Part shown: positions 33,841 through 43,843 of the stretch, one piece after another | Layout: each line of letters opens with the position of its first letter | Numbering within the stretch: position 1 is the stretch's first letter | Source of the DNA: Gammaproteobacteria bacterium | Lineage (GTDB): Bacteria > Pseudomonadota > Gammaproteobacteria > Competibacterales > Competibacteraceae | Assembly (NCBI GenBank): GCA_024234995.1 | Contig: JACKNF010000001.1 | Span: 124,001 to 188,000, forward strand | DNA length: 64,000 nt | Direction: 5' to 3' | Notes under the pieces: model-generated | Databases searched by the model: none | Seen by the model: only the letters and a program-made list of their open reading frames with translations | What the model was told of the DNA's origin: nothing | Made by a program: the position numbers and the translations under genes

Positions 33841-35436
33841 CATACATAGTACCCAGCGAACCAGTTACGACGAGGTTCCCTATGAAAGTTTCCCTTTCCC
33901 GCAGACACATCCTGATCATTTAGCCACGCTGGGTCGGCTATTCGCTATCCAGCCGCCACCCTTGGAACGTTGCCGGGTGCTGGAACTGGGTTGCGCTAGC
34001 GGCGGCAACCTGATCCCGATGGCGGTCGCCATGCCCCAAGCCGAATTTGTTGGTGTTGATTTATCAGCTATTCAGGTCGCCCAAGGTCAAGCTGTCATCG
34101 ATGCGCTAGGATTGAACAATATCCGCCTGCTGGCGATGAGTATCACAGAAATAGACAACTGTCTCGGAATATTTGATTATATTCTCTCTCATGGCGTGTA
34201 TTCCTGGGTGCCGGACTTCGTGCAGGAAAAAATCCTGGCGATCTGTGCCGGACAACTCAGTCCCAACGGCATCGCCTACATCAGCTACAACACCCTGCCG
34301 GGCTGGCGGATGCGCGGCATGATCCGCGACCTCATGCGCTACCACGCCATGCAATTTCCGGAACCCGCTGCCCGGGTCGCCCAGGCCCGGGCTATCCTCG
34401 ACTTTCTCGCCAAATGGGTGCCGGCTGGAAATAACGCCTACGGTATTCTGCTGAAATCGGAGCTGGAAGGTTTACGCCGGCAACCCGACTACTACATCCT
34501 CCATGAGCATTTGGAAGACATCAACGAACCGCTCTATTTTCATCAATTCATCGAGCGGGCTGGCCGCCACGGCCTGCAATACCTGGCCGAAGCCGACTTC
34601 AGCACCATGCTGGCTTCCAATTTTTCCCCGGAAGTCAACGAGACTGTGTGGCGCATCGCCCCGGATGTCATCCGTCAGGAGCAATTCATGGATTTCCTGC
34701 GCAATCGCACCTTCCGGCAAACCCTGCTGGTGCGCAAGTGCCTGGCGGTGAATCGCAGCCTGACGCCGGATCGGGTGATGCCATTATGGGTGAGCGCCGC
34801 TCTGCGACCGGTCAAGCCGCTGCCGGAGCTCCATACCGAGGTGGAAGAAGAATTTCGCGCTCCGGGCGGCGGTGTCCTGAAAACCCCCAACCCAGTGACC
34901 AAAGCCGCCATCGTTCTCTTGGCGGAACGCTGGCCTGGTGTCCTCGCCTTCTCTGATCTGCTCGGAAAATCGCTTGACCGGTTGAATCAGGAACGCCGGG
35001 CTGCTTCAGAATCAGATCCCCATGCAGAAACGACCTTGGCTTCCGACCTGCTGCAATGCTACGCAGCGGGTTTGATAGAACTTCATGCAGCCGCTGCGCC
35101 TTTCGTCACCCGGCCCGGTGAGCGGCCCAAGGTGAGTCCTTTAGCCCGCTGGCAGGCCCGCCAGTCAGCTGCTCAAGTAACGACGTTGCGGCATGAGATC
35201 ATCAGCATCGATCAGAATTTGGCACGGCTCCTCCCGCTGCTGGATGGCAGCCGTGGACGCAAAGAGATCAACCACCTTGTCATGGAATTGGCGCTAGCGA
35301 ATCCTGCCGGCAAAGGGCGAATTCGGAAAGAATTAGCCGGTCCAGTGCGGGAGCGGGTGGAGCAGATGCTGCTGCAAATCGCCCAGTCGGCGTTGCTGCT
35401 GGCGTAGCGTTCCACCTGGATGATTTTTGCAGGTTG

Positions 35437-36765
35437 TCAGAATGCCGCGAACCGTCCATCCGTCCAAGCGCTCAATGGCCAGAACTGTTGCCCGTTCCAT
35501 TCACCGAACACGGTCAGTGGCGCTCCGCCACTCAGCGCCAGCAAACGCCAGCCCTCGTTGAATCCAGCAGTGATGGGCAACCGGTTTGCTGCCTGGTCAC
35601 GCAGCCACCCCACACCTGCTTCACCTCGCACCGGCGTCACTTCGGCCAGCACCGCTGGCAGGATGCCCAGCCACGGTTGTTGCGCCAATGCCTCGGCATA
35701 CGCTTCTAACAAGGCCGCGTTGCCGGTTAGCGCCTGTGGCATTCCCTGTTCCTCAACCGTGACCGGATTGCGCAACAAAGCCCGCTGCGGATAGTGGCTG
35801 GGGAAAAAGCCCAATTCTGCCTCCAGCCACGTTCCCGGCGCGGCGATGGGCGGCATTGGCTGGCTTTGGTAGGCGAAATCCAATACCAGGGCCAACCGTC
35901 CGCTTTCCCGCCCCCATAGCCAAGTGCGCCGTACCCGGAGCTGCTCTTCTTCATAACCGCGCTGACCGAGCATGAGCCAGCGGTCACGTACCCAAGCCTC
36001 AGCCGGTAAATCGCCTTCCTGCCAGGACCAGCCAATGCGGGAGCGAATATCGGCCTGCAAGGGTTCCGGCAAGGCCGCCAGCCGCCGGTAGGCTTCCAGA
36101 AGCAGATACAATGAACCCAGTTGCGCCAGCAAGCGCTCCGCCCAACCCTCGCCGCTGGCCGGGATGCTGGCCAAGTTTCGCAGCCAGCGGGCCAGCCCCG
36201 GTGCCTGGGCGTCGACCAATCGTGCTGCCATATCATCCCAGTAACGGGCGGGCTGCTGCTGGGCATGGGCGAGTCCTTGCCGCACGAGATCGCGTAACCA
36301 GCGCTCCAGCTCCTCCAACCCGCCTTCAATCTTGCGCTGCCGTTCAGTGGTTCGCTTGTCTTTAGCTGCGGCCCGTTTGGCATGTTGTCCGGGATCAAGA
36401 TCCGTATCGGCATTGGCCCGGGCCGCCTTGCGTTTCGCACTTTGCGCACGTTTGGCCAGCCATTCATTCATCCAGTCTGGCGGTTCGCTGGTTATAGCCA
36501 TTTCTGGCTGGCTGGCGGTCAACAGCAGCAGACCCAGGGCATGCTTGCAGGGAAATTTGCGGCTGGGGCAGGTGCATTTGAACGCGGGTTCACTAGGATC
36601 GGCGCAGACCTGATAGAGCGCGCTGCCCTTGCACTCACCCCACAGGGCGTGGCCGTTCTGGCCGAGGGAGGCCCATTTACCAGGGCGCGCCAAGCCTCGG
36701 GCAGCTTTTACGGAGGCGTCGTCCGGAGCAAGGGCGACGGCTTGTTCAGTGGTCAACAAAGACAT
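35437..36765 (-). CDS. SWIM zinc-finger protein
   Basis: 442 residues from ATG 36765; the frame runs further upstream but without family likeness. The SWIM motif C-x-C-xn-C-x-H is at C64, C66, C73 and H75 (FKCTCPSRKFPCKHALGLLLL). A Lys/Arg-rich linker follows (about 105-145), then a long helical and beta part. SWIM domains bind DNA or protein. In other genomes this gene is commonly adjacent to DUF5691, MoxR and DUF5682 genes; here it lies 4.8 kb away from them on the same strand, with the PEP-CTERM gene, the IS and the methyltransferase in between. Role unknown. Confidence 0.87.
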   Translation of the reverse strand: MSLLTTEQAVALAPDDASVKAARGLARPGKWASLGQNGHALWGECKGSALYQVCADPSEPAFKCTCPSRKFPCKHALGLLLLTASQPEMAITSEPPDWMNEWLAKRAQSAKRKAARANADTDLDPGQHAKRAAAKDKRTTERQRKIEGGLEELERWLRDLVRQGLAHAQQQPARYWDDMAARLVDAQAPGLARWLRNLASIPASGEGWAERLLAQLGSLYLLLEAYRRLAALPEPLQADIRSRIGWSWQEGDLPAEAWVRDRWLMLGQRGYEEEQLRVRRTWLWGRESGRLALVLDFAYQSQPMPPIAAPGTWLEAELGFFPSHYPQRALLRNPVTVEEQGMPQALTGNAALLEAYAEALAQQPWLGILPAVLAEVTPVRGEAGVGWLRDQAANRLPITAGFNEGWRLLALSGGAPLTVFGEWNGQQFWPLSAWTDGRFAAF

Positions 36766-36905
36766 GATGAAGTAATTCGATTCATAATGAACATTATAGA
36801 TGAGGGATAACGTGCCATGCCCTATGGCTATCACTGGAACCTCCGGGGGCATCAAGCCACTTATAAATAAATCCCTTTCGTTGTCCAATGCTCCGGAAAG
36901 CCATC

Positions 36906-38999
36906 ATGACTGAGTATGCGTATACCAATCGTTTGATCCATGAAACCAGTCCCTACCTGCGTCAGCACGCCGGTAATCCCGTGGATTGGTATCCCTGGGG
37001 TGAAGAAGCTCTGGATAAAGCCCGTCGCGAGAGCAAGCCGATCCTGCTGTCCATTGGCTATTCAGCCTGCCACTGGTGTCATGTCATGGCCCATGAGTCC
37101 TTTGAGGACCAGGCGACCGCACAAGTGATGAACGCGTTGTTCGTCAATATTAAAGTGGATCGTGAGGAGCGGCCGGATCTCGATAAAATTTACCAGACCG
37201 CATTCCAAATGCTACATCGCCGGGCCGGCGGCTGGCCGTTGACTATGTTTCTGACCCACGATGACCACATCCCCTTTGTGGGCGGCACCTATTTTCCCAG
37301 CCAGCCTCGTTACGGGATGCCCGCTTTCATCGATATTCTGCGCCGGGTCAGTGATCACTACCGCGAACGCCCGAATGACATCCGCCAGCAAAATCAGGCC
37401 CTGCTGGACGTTTTACACGGCGAACTGGCTGCGCCATCGGCGGCGCATGCAGTCCAATTGACTACCGCTCCGCTCCAAAATGGACGCGATCAATCGGTCC
37501 ATCATTTTGATCCAGTGCATGGCGGCTTCGGCGGCGCACCTAAATTCCCGCATCCCACTGGTCTGGAACGGTTGCTGCGCCACTGGGCGGCCAGCCTTGC
37601 GCATGGTGAACCGGACCAGGAGGCGGAAACTGTCGTGTTGCACACCCTGCGCAAGATGGCCTCCGGTGGTATTTATGATCATCTCGGTGGAGGATTTTGC
37701 CGTTACTCGGTCGATGCTGAATGGCAAATTCCGCATTTCGAGAAGATGTTGTACGACAATGGCCCGTTGCTTGCACTCTACGCCCAGGCGTGGCGGGCAA
37801 CCCAAGACCCGCTGTTCCGCACCGTTGCCGAGGAAACGGGCGCATGGATTATCCGCGAGATGCAATCGCCTGAAGGCGGTTACTACGCCACCCTCGACGC
37901 TGATTCCGAAGGGGAAGAGGGCAAGTTTTACCTGTGGACGCCTGAGCAGGTTCGAGAATTACTGACGGCTGAGGAATATGCCGTCTTCGCTGCCTGCTAC
38001 GGATTGGAACTGCCGCCCAATTTCGAAGGTCATGCCTGGCATTTGCGGGTTACTACTGATCCGCTTGAACTGGCTCGCCGGCGAGGTGTGGAACTGGCCC
38101 CGGTGAGCGAATGGCTGACTGCTGCACGGCGTAAGTTGCTCGCTACCCGCTCCAGACGGATAGGGCCAGGCCGGGATGAAAAAATTCTGACTGCCTGGAA
38201 TGGATTGGCGATTCGCGGCATGGCCATCGCGGGCCGCCATCTGGGGCGCGCCGATTTTGCCGCTTCCGCCGAACGGGCGCTGGATTTCATCCACACCCGG
38301 CTTTGGTGCGAAGGCCGGTTACGTGCAGTCTACAAGGACGGACAGAGCCGGTTGAATGCCTATCTTGACGATTATGCTTTCTTGATCGATGGCATTTTGG
38401 AGTTGCTGCAATGCCGTTGGCGGGAAGGTGATCTGAATTTCGCTATGGCGCTGGCTGATGTATTGCTTGAGCGGTTCGAAGATCATCGGCATGGCGGCTT
38501 TTACTTTACGGCCGACGATCATGAAATGCTGATCCAAAGGCCCAAGCCTCCTTACGACGATGCGCTGCCCTCCGGCAACGGCATTGCTGCGCAAGCACTG
38601 CTTAAGCTCGGCCATCTCACCGGCCACACCCGCTACTTGGAGGCTGCTGAACGCACACTGCGCTGGGCGTGGCCGGCATTGGGGCAGATCCCTAACGCGT
38701 GCAATGCATTGTTGACGGCTTTGGAGGAATACCAGGAACCGGTGCAGACCATCGTGTTGCGTGGCGATCCAGTATCACTCACCGAATGGTGGGAACGTTG
38801 TGCCCGGCCTTACGCGCCACGCCGGTTGACGTTGGCCATTCCCAAGGAGGCCGTCTTGCCGGAAGGGTCTCTCGCTGAACAAAAACCTGGGTTGGCAGCA
38901 GTGACCGCCTATGTTTGCAGCGGACTCGAATGCCAGCCGTCTGTTACGACGCTGGATGCTCTGGAAAACCACTTGGGAGCGACCGAGGCGATCGAATAA
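36906..38999 (+). CDS. thioredoxin-fold and glucosidase-like protein (YyaL/SPATA20 family)
   Basis: 697 residues. The N-terminal DUF255 thioredoxin-like domain (about 1-165) has NRLIHETSPYLRQHAGNPVDW and the redox motif GYSACHWCHVM (CHWC). An (alpha/alpha)6 barrel like N-acylglucosamine 2-epimerase follows, with GGFGGAPKFPHP, GGIYDHLGGGFCRYSVDAEW and PHFEKMLYDNGPL. Length matches the family, which is conserved from bacteria to human SPATA20, but its reaction is unproven. ATG 36906 is chosen for the family start (an ATG at 36888 is also in frame). It is divergent from the SWIM gene. Confidence 0.93.
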   Translation: MTEYAYTNRLIHETSPYLRQHAGNPVDWYPWGEEALDKARRESKPILLSIGYSACHWCHVMAHESFEDQATAQVMNALFVNIKVDREERPDLDKIYQTAFQMLHRRAGGWPLTMFLTHDDHIPFVGGTYFPSQPRYGMPAFIDILRRVSDHYRERPNDIRQQNQALLDVLHGELAAPSAAHAVQLTTAPLQNGRDQSVHHFDPVHGGFGGAPKFPHPTGLERLLRHWAASLAHGEPDQEAETVVLHTLRKMASGGIYDHLGGGFCRYSVDAEWQIPHFEKMLYDNGPLLALYAQAWRATQDPLFRTVAEETGAWIIREMQSPEGGYYATLDADSEGEEGKFYLWTPEQVRELLTAEEYAVFAACYGLELPPNFEGHAWHLRVTTDPLELARRRGVELAPVSEWLTAARRKLLATRSRRIGPGRDEKILTAWNGLAIRGMAIAGRHLGRADFAASAERALDFIHTRLWCEGRLRAVYKDGQSRLNAYLDDYAFLIDGILELLQCRWREGDLNFAMALADVLLERFEDHRHGGFYFTADDHEMLIQRPKPPYDDALPSGNGIAAQALLKLGHLTGHTRYLEAAERTLRWAWPALGQIPNACNALLTALEEYQEPVQTIVLRGDPVSLTEWWERCARPYAPRRLTLAIPKEAVLPEGSLAEQKPGLAAVTAYVCSGLECQPSVTTLDALENHLGATEAIE

Positions 39000-39122
39000 A
39001 ACCATCTTCATCACGAAACCTGATAAAAAGCGGTATAATTCTCTGCCTTGTTACCCGGTGATCTATCATATTATTGGCATTATTCGTCCCATCCCTTTCA
39101 AAACCTGGAGAGAGCACACATC

Positions 39123-39890
39123 ATGACTGTCCATCTGTACTTTTCGCTGATCCCTGAAGCATTGATCGCGTCCATGCTGCCACCGGAACAGTTCGGGCAA
39201 TACTATGCGACTGGCCACAAATATAAATCCAAGGGACAAGCCATTTTTTTCGAGGTTGATCCCTCATTCCGGCATGAATACTTCCCGCTTGAAGAAGGCA
39301 TTGCCCGCTGCGCACCTCACCCGGATGGTCAACCCAAAAATTCAGTATATATTTCGATTTACCGGGTGTTGGAGCATATTCCGGTCAGCGCCTTAGGCAA
39401 ACTCTATCTGAGCACCGCCTATGGCCACACTTTAGGTTTGACCCGCAGCGAAACCGCACCACCTGATACTTCAGGCGGCCTGCACATGTATCAGGATCTG
39501 GCGCCGGTTAATAGTTTAGTGGTTAGCACTCAGGGTCCCGCCGCCTACTATGAAGGCGTGACCAGTCAGCCGGCCAAGTTCATCCGTTTCCCTGGCCTGT
39601 GCTTCGTTGAATTGGGCTTGGGCGCATTGGCGACTGATCCGGCCAATGGCCCCGTAGGCGACTTGCCGTATTCGTTCATGCATCATCTGCGCGAGGCCTT
39701 GCTGGAACTGGATACCAAAGACAAGCATACCAAGCTGGTGCACCGGGTGCATTCCTTGGAATTCCCTTATCGAATGATCAAGAGCGGTTTCTACATGGGC
39801 AATGGCGCTGATATGGCTTTCTATCCCATGCCGACCCACGAAGAGTTGCGCCGCGATCACAATAGCTGGTGGCGTTCGGCCAATCTGTAA
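39123..39890 (+). CDS. conserved hypothetical protein, function unknown
   Basis: 255 residues from ATG 39123 (GGAGAG 11 nt upstream). No signal peptide or membrane helix. It begins MTVHLYFSLIPEALIASMLPPE and contains KSKGQAIFFEVDPSFR, YRVLEHIPVSALGKLYLSTAYGHTLGL, GGLHMYQDLAPVN and HRVHSLEFPYRMIKSGFYMGN. The many aromatic and His residues suggest a compact soluble enzyme-like fold, but no known motif was recognised. It is 123 nt after the YyaL-type gene on the same strand and is followed by a bidirectional terminator. Confidence 0.75.
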   Translation: MTVHLYFSLIPEALIASMLPPEQFGQYYATGHKYKSKGQAIFFEVDPSFRHEYFPLEEGIARCAPHPDGQPKNSVYISIYRVLEHIPVSALGKLYLSTAYGHTLGLTRSETAPPDTSGGLHMYQDLAPVNSLVVSTQGPAAYYEGVTSQPAKFIRFPGLCFVELGLGALATDPANGPVGDLPYSFMHHLREALLELDTKDKHTKLVHRVHSLEFPYRMIKSGFYMGNGADMAFYPMPTHEELRRDHNSWWRSANL

Positions 39891-39909
39891 TCCTTGGCTG
39901 GGAAGAATA

Positions 39910-39947
39910 AAAGCCGTTGCCAGAATTTGCGCTGGTGACGGCTTTTG
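39910..39947. terminator. bidirectional Rho-independent terminator
   Basis: AAAAGCCGTTGCCAG and CTGGTGACGGCTTTT pair over 15 bp with two mismatches, loop AATTTGCG. A and T runs at both ends serve the plus-strand hypothetical gene and the converging topoisomerase-helicase gene. Confidence 0.85.
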
Positions 39948-39963
39948 CCGTATACGCGTCATT

Positions 39964-42900
39964 TCAACGCCGTTTCCCTCTATTCCGTTTGTGTTCTGGC
40001 CTCACTGTCGTTGCTGCCTTCCCGGCTAATCGCATCATTTCTACCTCACCGGCACCTGCCTTCTTCCCTGTTTCGGTCAGATAGACCCGCCGGAAGGCGA
40101 TGACCTTGCCATCCTTGGTAAAGGTGTCATCTTGTAACTCGACCAACCCGGTTCCAGCCATTGCTTCCAGCAATTGCTCGAATGCCCGCCGGTTCTCTTG
40201 TCCTTCAGTCAGCCGCTCGCATAACTGGCGGGGTGTTTGCCCCTCGCGCCAGCATAGCCCCTCCAACACCTGCAAAGCCCATTGGCTTTCCGTATGGCTC
40301 AACCGGCGAGTGCGCCGGGCAATCGTCGCCTGAGGTGCGCAGATATCGCAAATTCCACAGGGCTGATCATCATCCCGGTCACCGAAGTGGCGTACCAGCC
40401 GCACCATCCGGCAACCCGTGGCCTTATCAGCGAATTCCAGTATTTGCCGGGGTTCCAGCAGCTTGTGATCGCTCTGTTGCTGGTAGGCACGCTGCCAGCC
40501 ATCCTCGCCCCGGCTGAGATTCCCTTCCATGTCTCGCCGCGCGCCGCCATGCGCCAGTAATTTTTCTACTGCAGCTTCAAACACGTCCAGATCCATGCCC
40601 AGCCAGTCATGTAATACTGCCTTGGGCTGGGGGTCCGCGTTGAGCGCCAGGAAAATCCGCGATAACTGCACAAGCTCAGGATAGCCGCGCCGGTGAAAAT
40701 ATTCGTGAGTCCGCAGATCCGCATAGGAATACAGGAGAATCGCTCGGGCAGGTTGTCCGTCGCGCCCGGCCCGGCCGATTTCCTGGTAGTAGCCCTCGAC
40801 GCTGCCTGGCAGGGCCGTATGAATCACTGTACGAATATCAGGCTTATCAATGCCCATGCCAAACGCGATCGTAGCGACGATTGCCTGCAAGCGGCTGGCG
40901 TTAAACAGTCCTTGCACCCGCTCACGTTCCCGTGGATCCATACCGGCGTGATAGGCTGCAACTGGATAATCCACACCCAATTCCAGCGCCAGTGCCTCGG
41001 TCTCCTTGCGGGTGGGTGCATAGATAATGGCAGGACGCCGGTCCGGATCGGCCAGAATTTGCCGGACAGTTGCATGCCGTTCCGGTTTGCGTGTCTCGAC
41101 TGTTTCTACTGCTAGATTGGGCCGGCGAAAGCCATGAATATAGCGCGTCGCGTCGCTCATCCCGAGTTGGTTGACAATGTCATCCTGCACCAGCACGGTT
41201 GCCGTCGCGGTCAAGGCAATAACCGGAGCCGGTCGCAACAAAGGTAGATATTGATCTAGCATCCGGTAATCAGGACGAAAATCGTGGCCCCATTGTGAAA
41301 TGCAATGCGCCTCATCCACTGCGATCAGCACCGGCTTGCGCCGCGCTAACATTTCGGGAAAACCAGGGACGCGTAGCCGTTCCGGGGCGATGAATAGGTA
41401 ATCCAGCTGCCCCTGTAAGTAGGCAATGCATACTTGGCGCGAAACTGCGCGATCCCGCCCAGAGTGAATGCGCTCAGCGCGCAGACCCCATTCGCATAGT
41501 TTGGCGACCTGATCTTCCATCAATGCGATCAGCGGCGATACCACCAGCGTGGTTCCAGCGCGGGCGATGCCGGGTAACTGGAAACAGAGTGACTTACCGG
41601 CTCCGGTCGGCATCACCAGCAATACGTCGCGGCCTTCCGTCACAGTTCGGCAGATTTGCTCCTGATAAGGCCGGAAAGCAGGCAGGCGAAACTCATTTTG
41701 TAACAGATCGTGCAAGCGATCCACCGGCGTTGGCGGGCGTTGTGGAGCTGGCTCTAGAGCTGGGCTGGCTATTCCTTCTCCATTTATGGCAAGAGGCCCT
41801 GGTGATAAGGCGGGCCGGGTCACGGCTAGGGCCAGTGCTACCGCGTTGGTCACGAAGCTGGTGATGCCGGCCATAAAACCAGAAAAATCTCCCTCACCGC
41901 GCTGGATGCGTTTTAAACGTGCTTCCCATTCGCCGGTCATGACCGGACTCTTGATCGGCGTTTGGACGGTTTCAATCAGCCGGATGCCGCGCTCAGTCGC
42001 ATTTAATGTCTTGCCATCGCGGATCAGGTATTGGCGCTTGAGCAGGGTTTCGATGATGTCAGCACGAGTGGCTGGAGTCCCCAATCCGCTTTCCTTCATT
42101 GCCGCTGAAAGTTCTTTGTCCTCCAACTGCCGTCCAGCGGTCTCCATTGCCGTCAGTAGCGTGGCCTCGGTCAAGCGCGGTGGCGGGCGGGTTTGTTTGA
42201 CGACGGCGCGCGCTTCTAACACGTGTTGTGGCTGACCAACGATCAGGCCCGGTGGCAGGCTTTGTTCAGTATCTTCTTCGGTCGCAGCATGCTCGACGGG
42301 AGTCGTTTTGGCCGGCTTGCGCTTGCTGCTGGATTTCTTTACCGATTTATCTGTCTCTGCCTCCAGAATTTTCCAGCCGATCTGTTCCACAGCCGTGCCG
42401 GTGCTGTGATAGCGGTCGACGATGGCTGCTTTCTCTTTCGGGGTGTGGATCGTGGTAATGAGAGTGGTGACGGCCCAAAGATGATCATCGTGCCAGGCCA
42501 TCAATAACCGGCGGCAGATCAAGTCATAAATCTTGCGCTCGTCGGCGGCCAGTGTCCGGGCAGGTACGGGGGTAGGAATGATGGCGTGATGGTCAGTGAT
42601 CTTACTGTCGTCGACGAAGCGGTTGCTTAATGACGGCTGACCCGTGCCAGGCGCCAATCGATCCCGGTAGGTTTCTTCAATTGCCGCGACGATTGTGCCG
42701 AGTGTCCTTGCCACAGACGTTGAGAGATGACGGCTGTCGGTGCGTGGATAGCTAATCAATTTGTATTGCTCGTACAGCTTTTGGGCAATATCCAAGGTTG
42801 TTTGCGCGCTGAAGCTGTACAGCCGGTTCGCGTGACGTTGTAATTCCGTGAGGTCGTACAGCAAGGGTGGCGGGGCGCGGCGGGTTTCTGCTTTGCAGGA

Positions 42901-43740
42901 TTCAATGATGGCTTGGCCTGTTCTGGCGCGGGCAGCAATTTGTTCCGCTTCTTGGCCATCCTTGGGCAAGCGCTTGGCTTTGGCTTCCGGGCGTTCGCCG
43001 CGGAACCAGACGCCCTGGTAACGCTGCTCTTTCTCTCGTGAGGATGGAGCGGATGAGGAGACCGGTACGAACGTAGCTACCACTTCCCGATAATCTTCGG
43101 GAACAAAGGCGCGAATAGCAAGATCCCGTTCCACAACCATTGCCAGCGTCGGAGTCTGTACCCGGCCGACTGACAATACATCCTCGCCGGACATCCCGCA
43201 GGTCAGGGTGTAGGCCCGCGACAGGTTCATTCCAACCAGCCAGTCTGCCTGACTGCGTCCCCTGGCAGCGGCAGCTAACGGGTCAAATTCATGACCGTCG
43301 CGCAGGTTCTGGAAACCTTGACGGATCGCATCCGGTGTTAATGAGGAAATCCATAACCGGCTGATCGGTTTGCAGCAGCCAGTGGCTTCGTAGAGATAGC
43401 GGAAGATCAGTTCGCCTTCACGGCCGGCGTCGGTCGCACACACCACCCGGTCAATGGCGTCATCGTTGAGAATACGGCGAACGGCCTCAAATTGTTCGCG
43501 GGTGCGGTCGCTCACGATCAAGGGCCAGCGTTCTGGCAGCATCGGCAGGAGTTCACGTCGCCAGTGCTTCCAGCCGGGATTGATTTCGTGAGGTTCGGCA
43601 AGCCGTACTAGATGACCAATCGCCCAGGTCACGACATAACCGTTACCATGCAGAAAACCTTCGCCTCGCTGACGGGCGCCCAGGGCTTTGGCGATGTCAC
43701 GAGCGACTGCAGGCTTTTCAGCAACGACAGCGACGATCAT
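39964..43740 (-). CDS. DNA topoisomerase III - RecQ helicase fusion
   Basis: A single 1258-residue protein. The N-terminal half (about 1-635) is a type IA topoisomerase III: Toprim AEKPAVARDIAKAL, CATDAGREGELIFRYLYE, SVGRVQTPTLAMVV, and the catalytic Tyr 331 in LISYPRTDSRHLS. A linker leads to the C-terminal RecQ half (about 680-1258): FRPYQEQI, Walker A MPTGAGKS (710-717), DEAH (809-812), SQWGHDFRPDY, GRAGRDGQPA, and the RecQ zinc site C1110 with CGICDIC (1128-1134). No Top3 zinc tail or HRDC domain is obvious. The pair decatenates recombination intermediates, as Sgs1/BLM with Top3 do. The frame is continuous, so fusion rather than misassembly is likely. ATG 43740 is preferred over TTG 43749. 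Confidence 0.95.
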   Translation of the reverse strand: MIVAVVAEKPAVARDIAKALGARQRGEGFLHGNGYVVTWAIGHLVRLAEPHEINPGWKHWRRELLPMLPERWPLIVSDRTREQFEAVRRILNDDAIDRVVCATDAGREGELIFRYLYEATGCCKPISRLWISSLTPDAIRQGFQNLRDGHEFDPLAAAARGRSQADWLVGMNLSRAYTLTCGMSGEDVLSVGRVQTPTLAMVVERDLAIRAFVPEDYREVVATFVPVSSSAPSSREKEQRYQGVWFRGERPEAKAKRLPKDGQEAEQIAARARTGQAIIESCKAETRRAPPPLLYDLTELQRHANRLYSFSAQTTLDIAQKLYEQYKLISYPRTDSRHLSTSVARTLGTIVAAIEETYRDRLAPGTGQPSLSNRFVDDSKITDHHAIIPTPVPARTLAADERKIYDLICRRLLMAWHDDHLWAVTTLITTIHTPKEKAAIVDRYHSTGTAVEQIGWKILEAETDKSVKKSSSKRKPAKTTPVEHAATEEDTEQSLPPGLIVGQPQHVLEARAVVKQTRPPPRLTEATLLTAMETAGRQLEDKELSAAMKESGLGTPATRADIIETLLKRQYLIRDGKTLNATERGIRLIETVQTPIKSPVMTGEWEARLKRIQRGEGDFSGFMAGITSFVTNAVALALAVTRPALSPGPLAINGEGIASPALEPAPQRPPTPVDRLHDLLQNEFRLPAFRPYQEQICRTVTEGRDVLLVMPTGAGKSLCFQLPGIARAGTTLVVSPLIALMEDQVAKLCEWGLRAERIHSGRDRAVSRQVCIAYLQGQLDYLFIAPERLRVPGFPEMLARRKPVLIAVDEAHCISQWGHDFRPDYRMLDQYLPLLRPAPVIALTATATVLVQDDIVNQLGMSDATRYIHGFRRPNLAVETVETRKPERHATVRQILADPDRRPAIIYAPTRKETEALALELGVDYPVAAYHAGMDPRERERVQGLFNASRLQAIVATIAFGMGIDKPDIRTVIHTALPGSVEGYYQEIGRAGRDGQPARAILLYSYADLRTHEYFHRRGYPELVQLSRIFLALNADPQPKAVLHDWLGMDLDVFEAAVEKLLAHGGARRDMEGNLSRGEDGWQRAYQQQSDHKLLEPRQILEFADKATGCRMVRLVRHFGDRDDDQPCGICDICAPQATIARRTRRLSHTESQWALQVLEGLCWREGQTPRQLCERLTEGQENRRAFEQLLEAMAGTGLVELQDDTFTKDGKVIAFRRVYLTETGKKAGAGEVEMMRLAGKAATTVRPEHKRNRGKRR

Positions 43741-43843
43741 GGCCAACAAGAATCACAACAAACAACCATTCCAACCTCCCGGCATTTTTTATTGTTAGCT
43801 TCCACATCTTGAGATTTACGGGGGTAGCAAGGCGTCTGTTGAG

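Larger units (their letters stand above)
32361..35407 (+). pseudogene. methyltransferase gene cut from its start codon by an IS4-family element
   Basis: The original start is ATG 32361 (AAGG eight bases upstream), reading MNSIHST. The IS and its 12-bp duplication follow, and the frame resumes at 33853 as QRTSYDEVPYESFPFPQTHPDHLATLGRLF. Downstream is a class I SAM fold (CRVLELGCASGGNLIPMA, EFVGVDLSAIQ, FDYILSHGVYSWVP) and then a long methyltransferase regulatory-type domain (about residues 210-320 and beyond). The remaining frame has no good start (TTG at 33962 lies inside the SAM-fold region), so a normal product is unlikely. Protein methyltransferases with this regulatory domain modify unknown targets. 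Confidence 0.85.
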
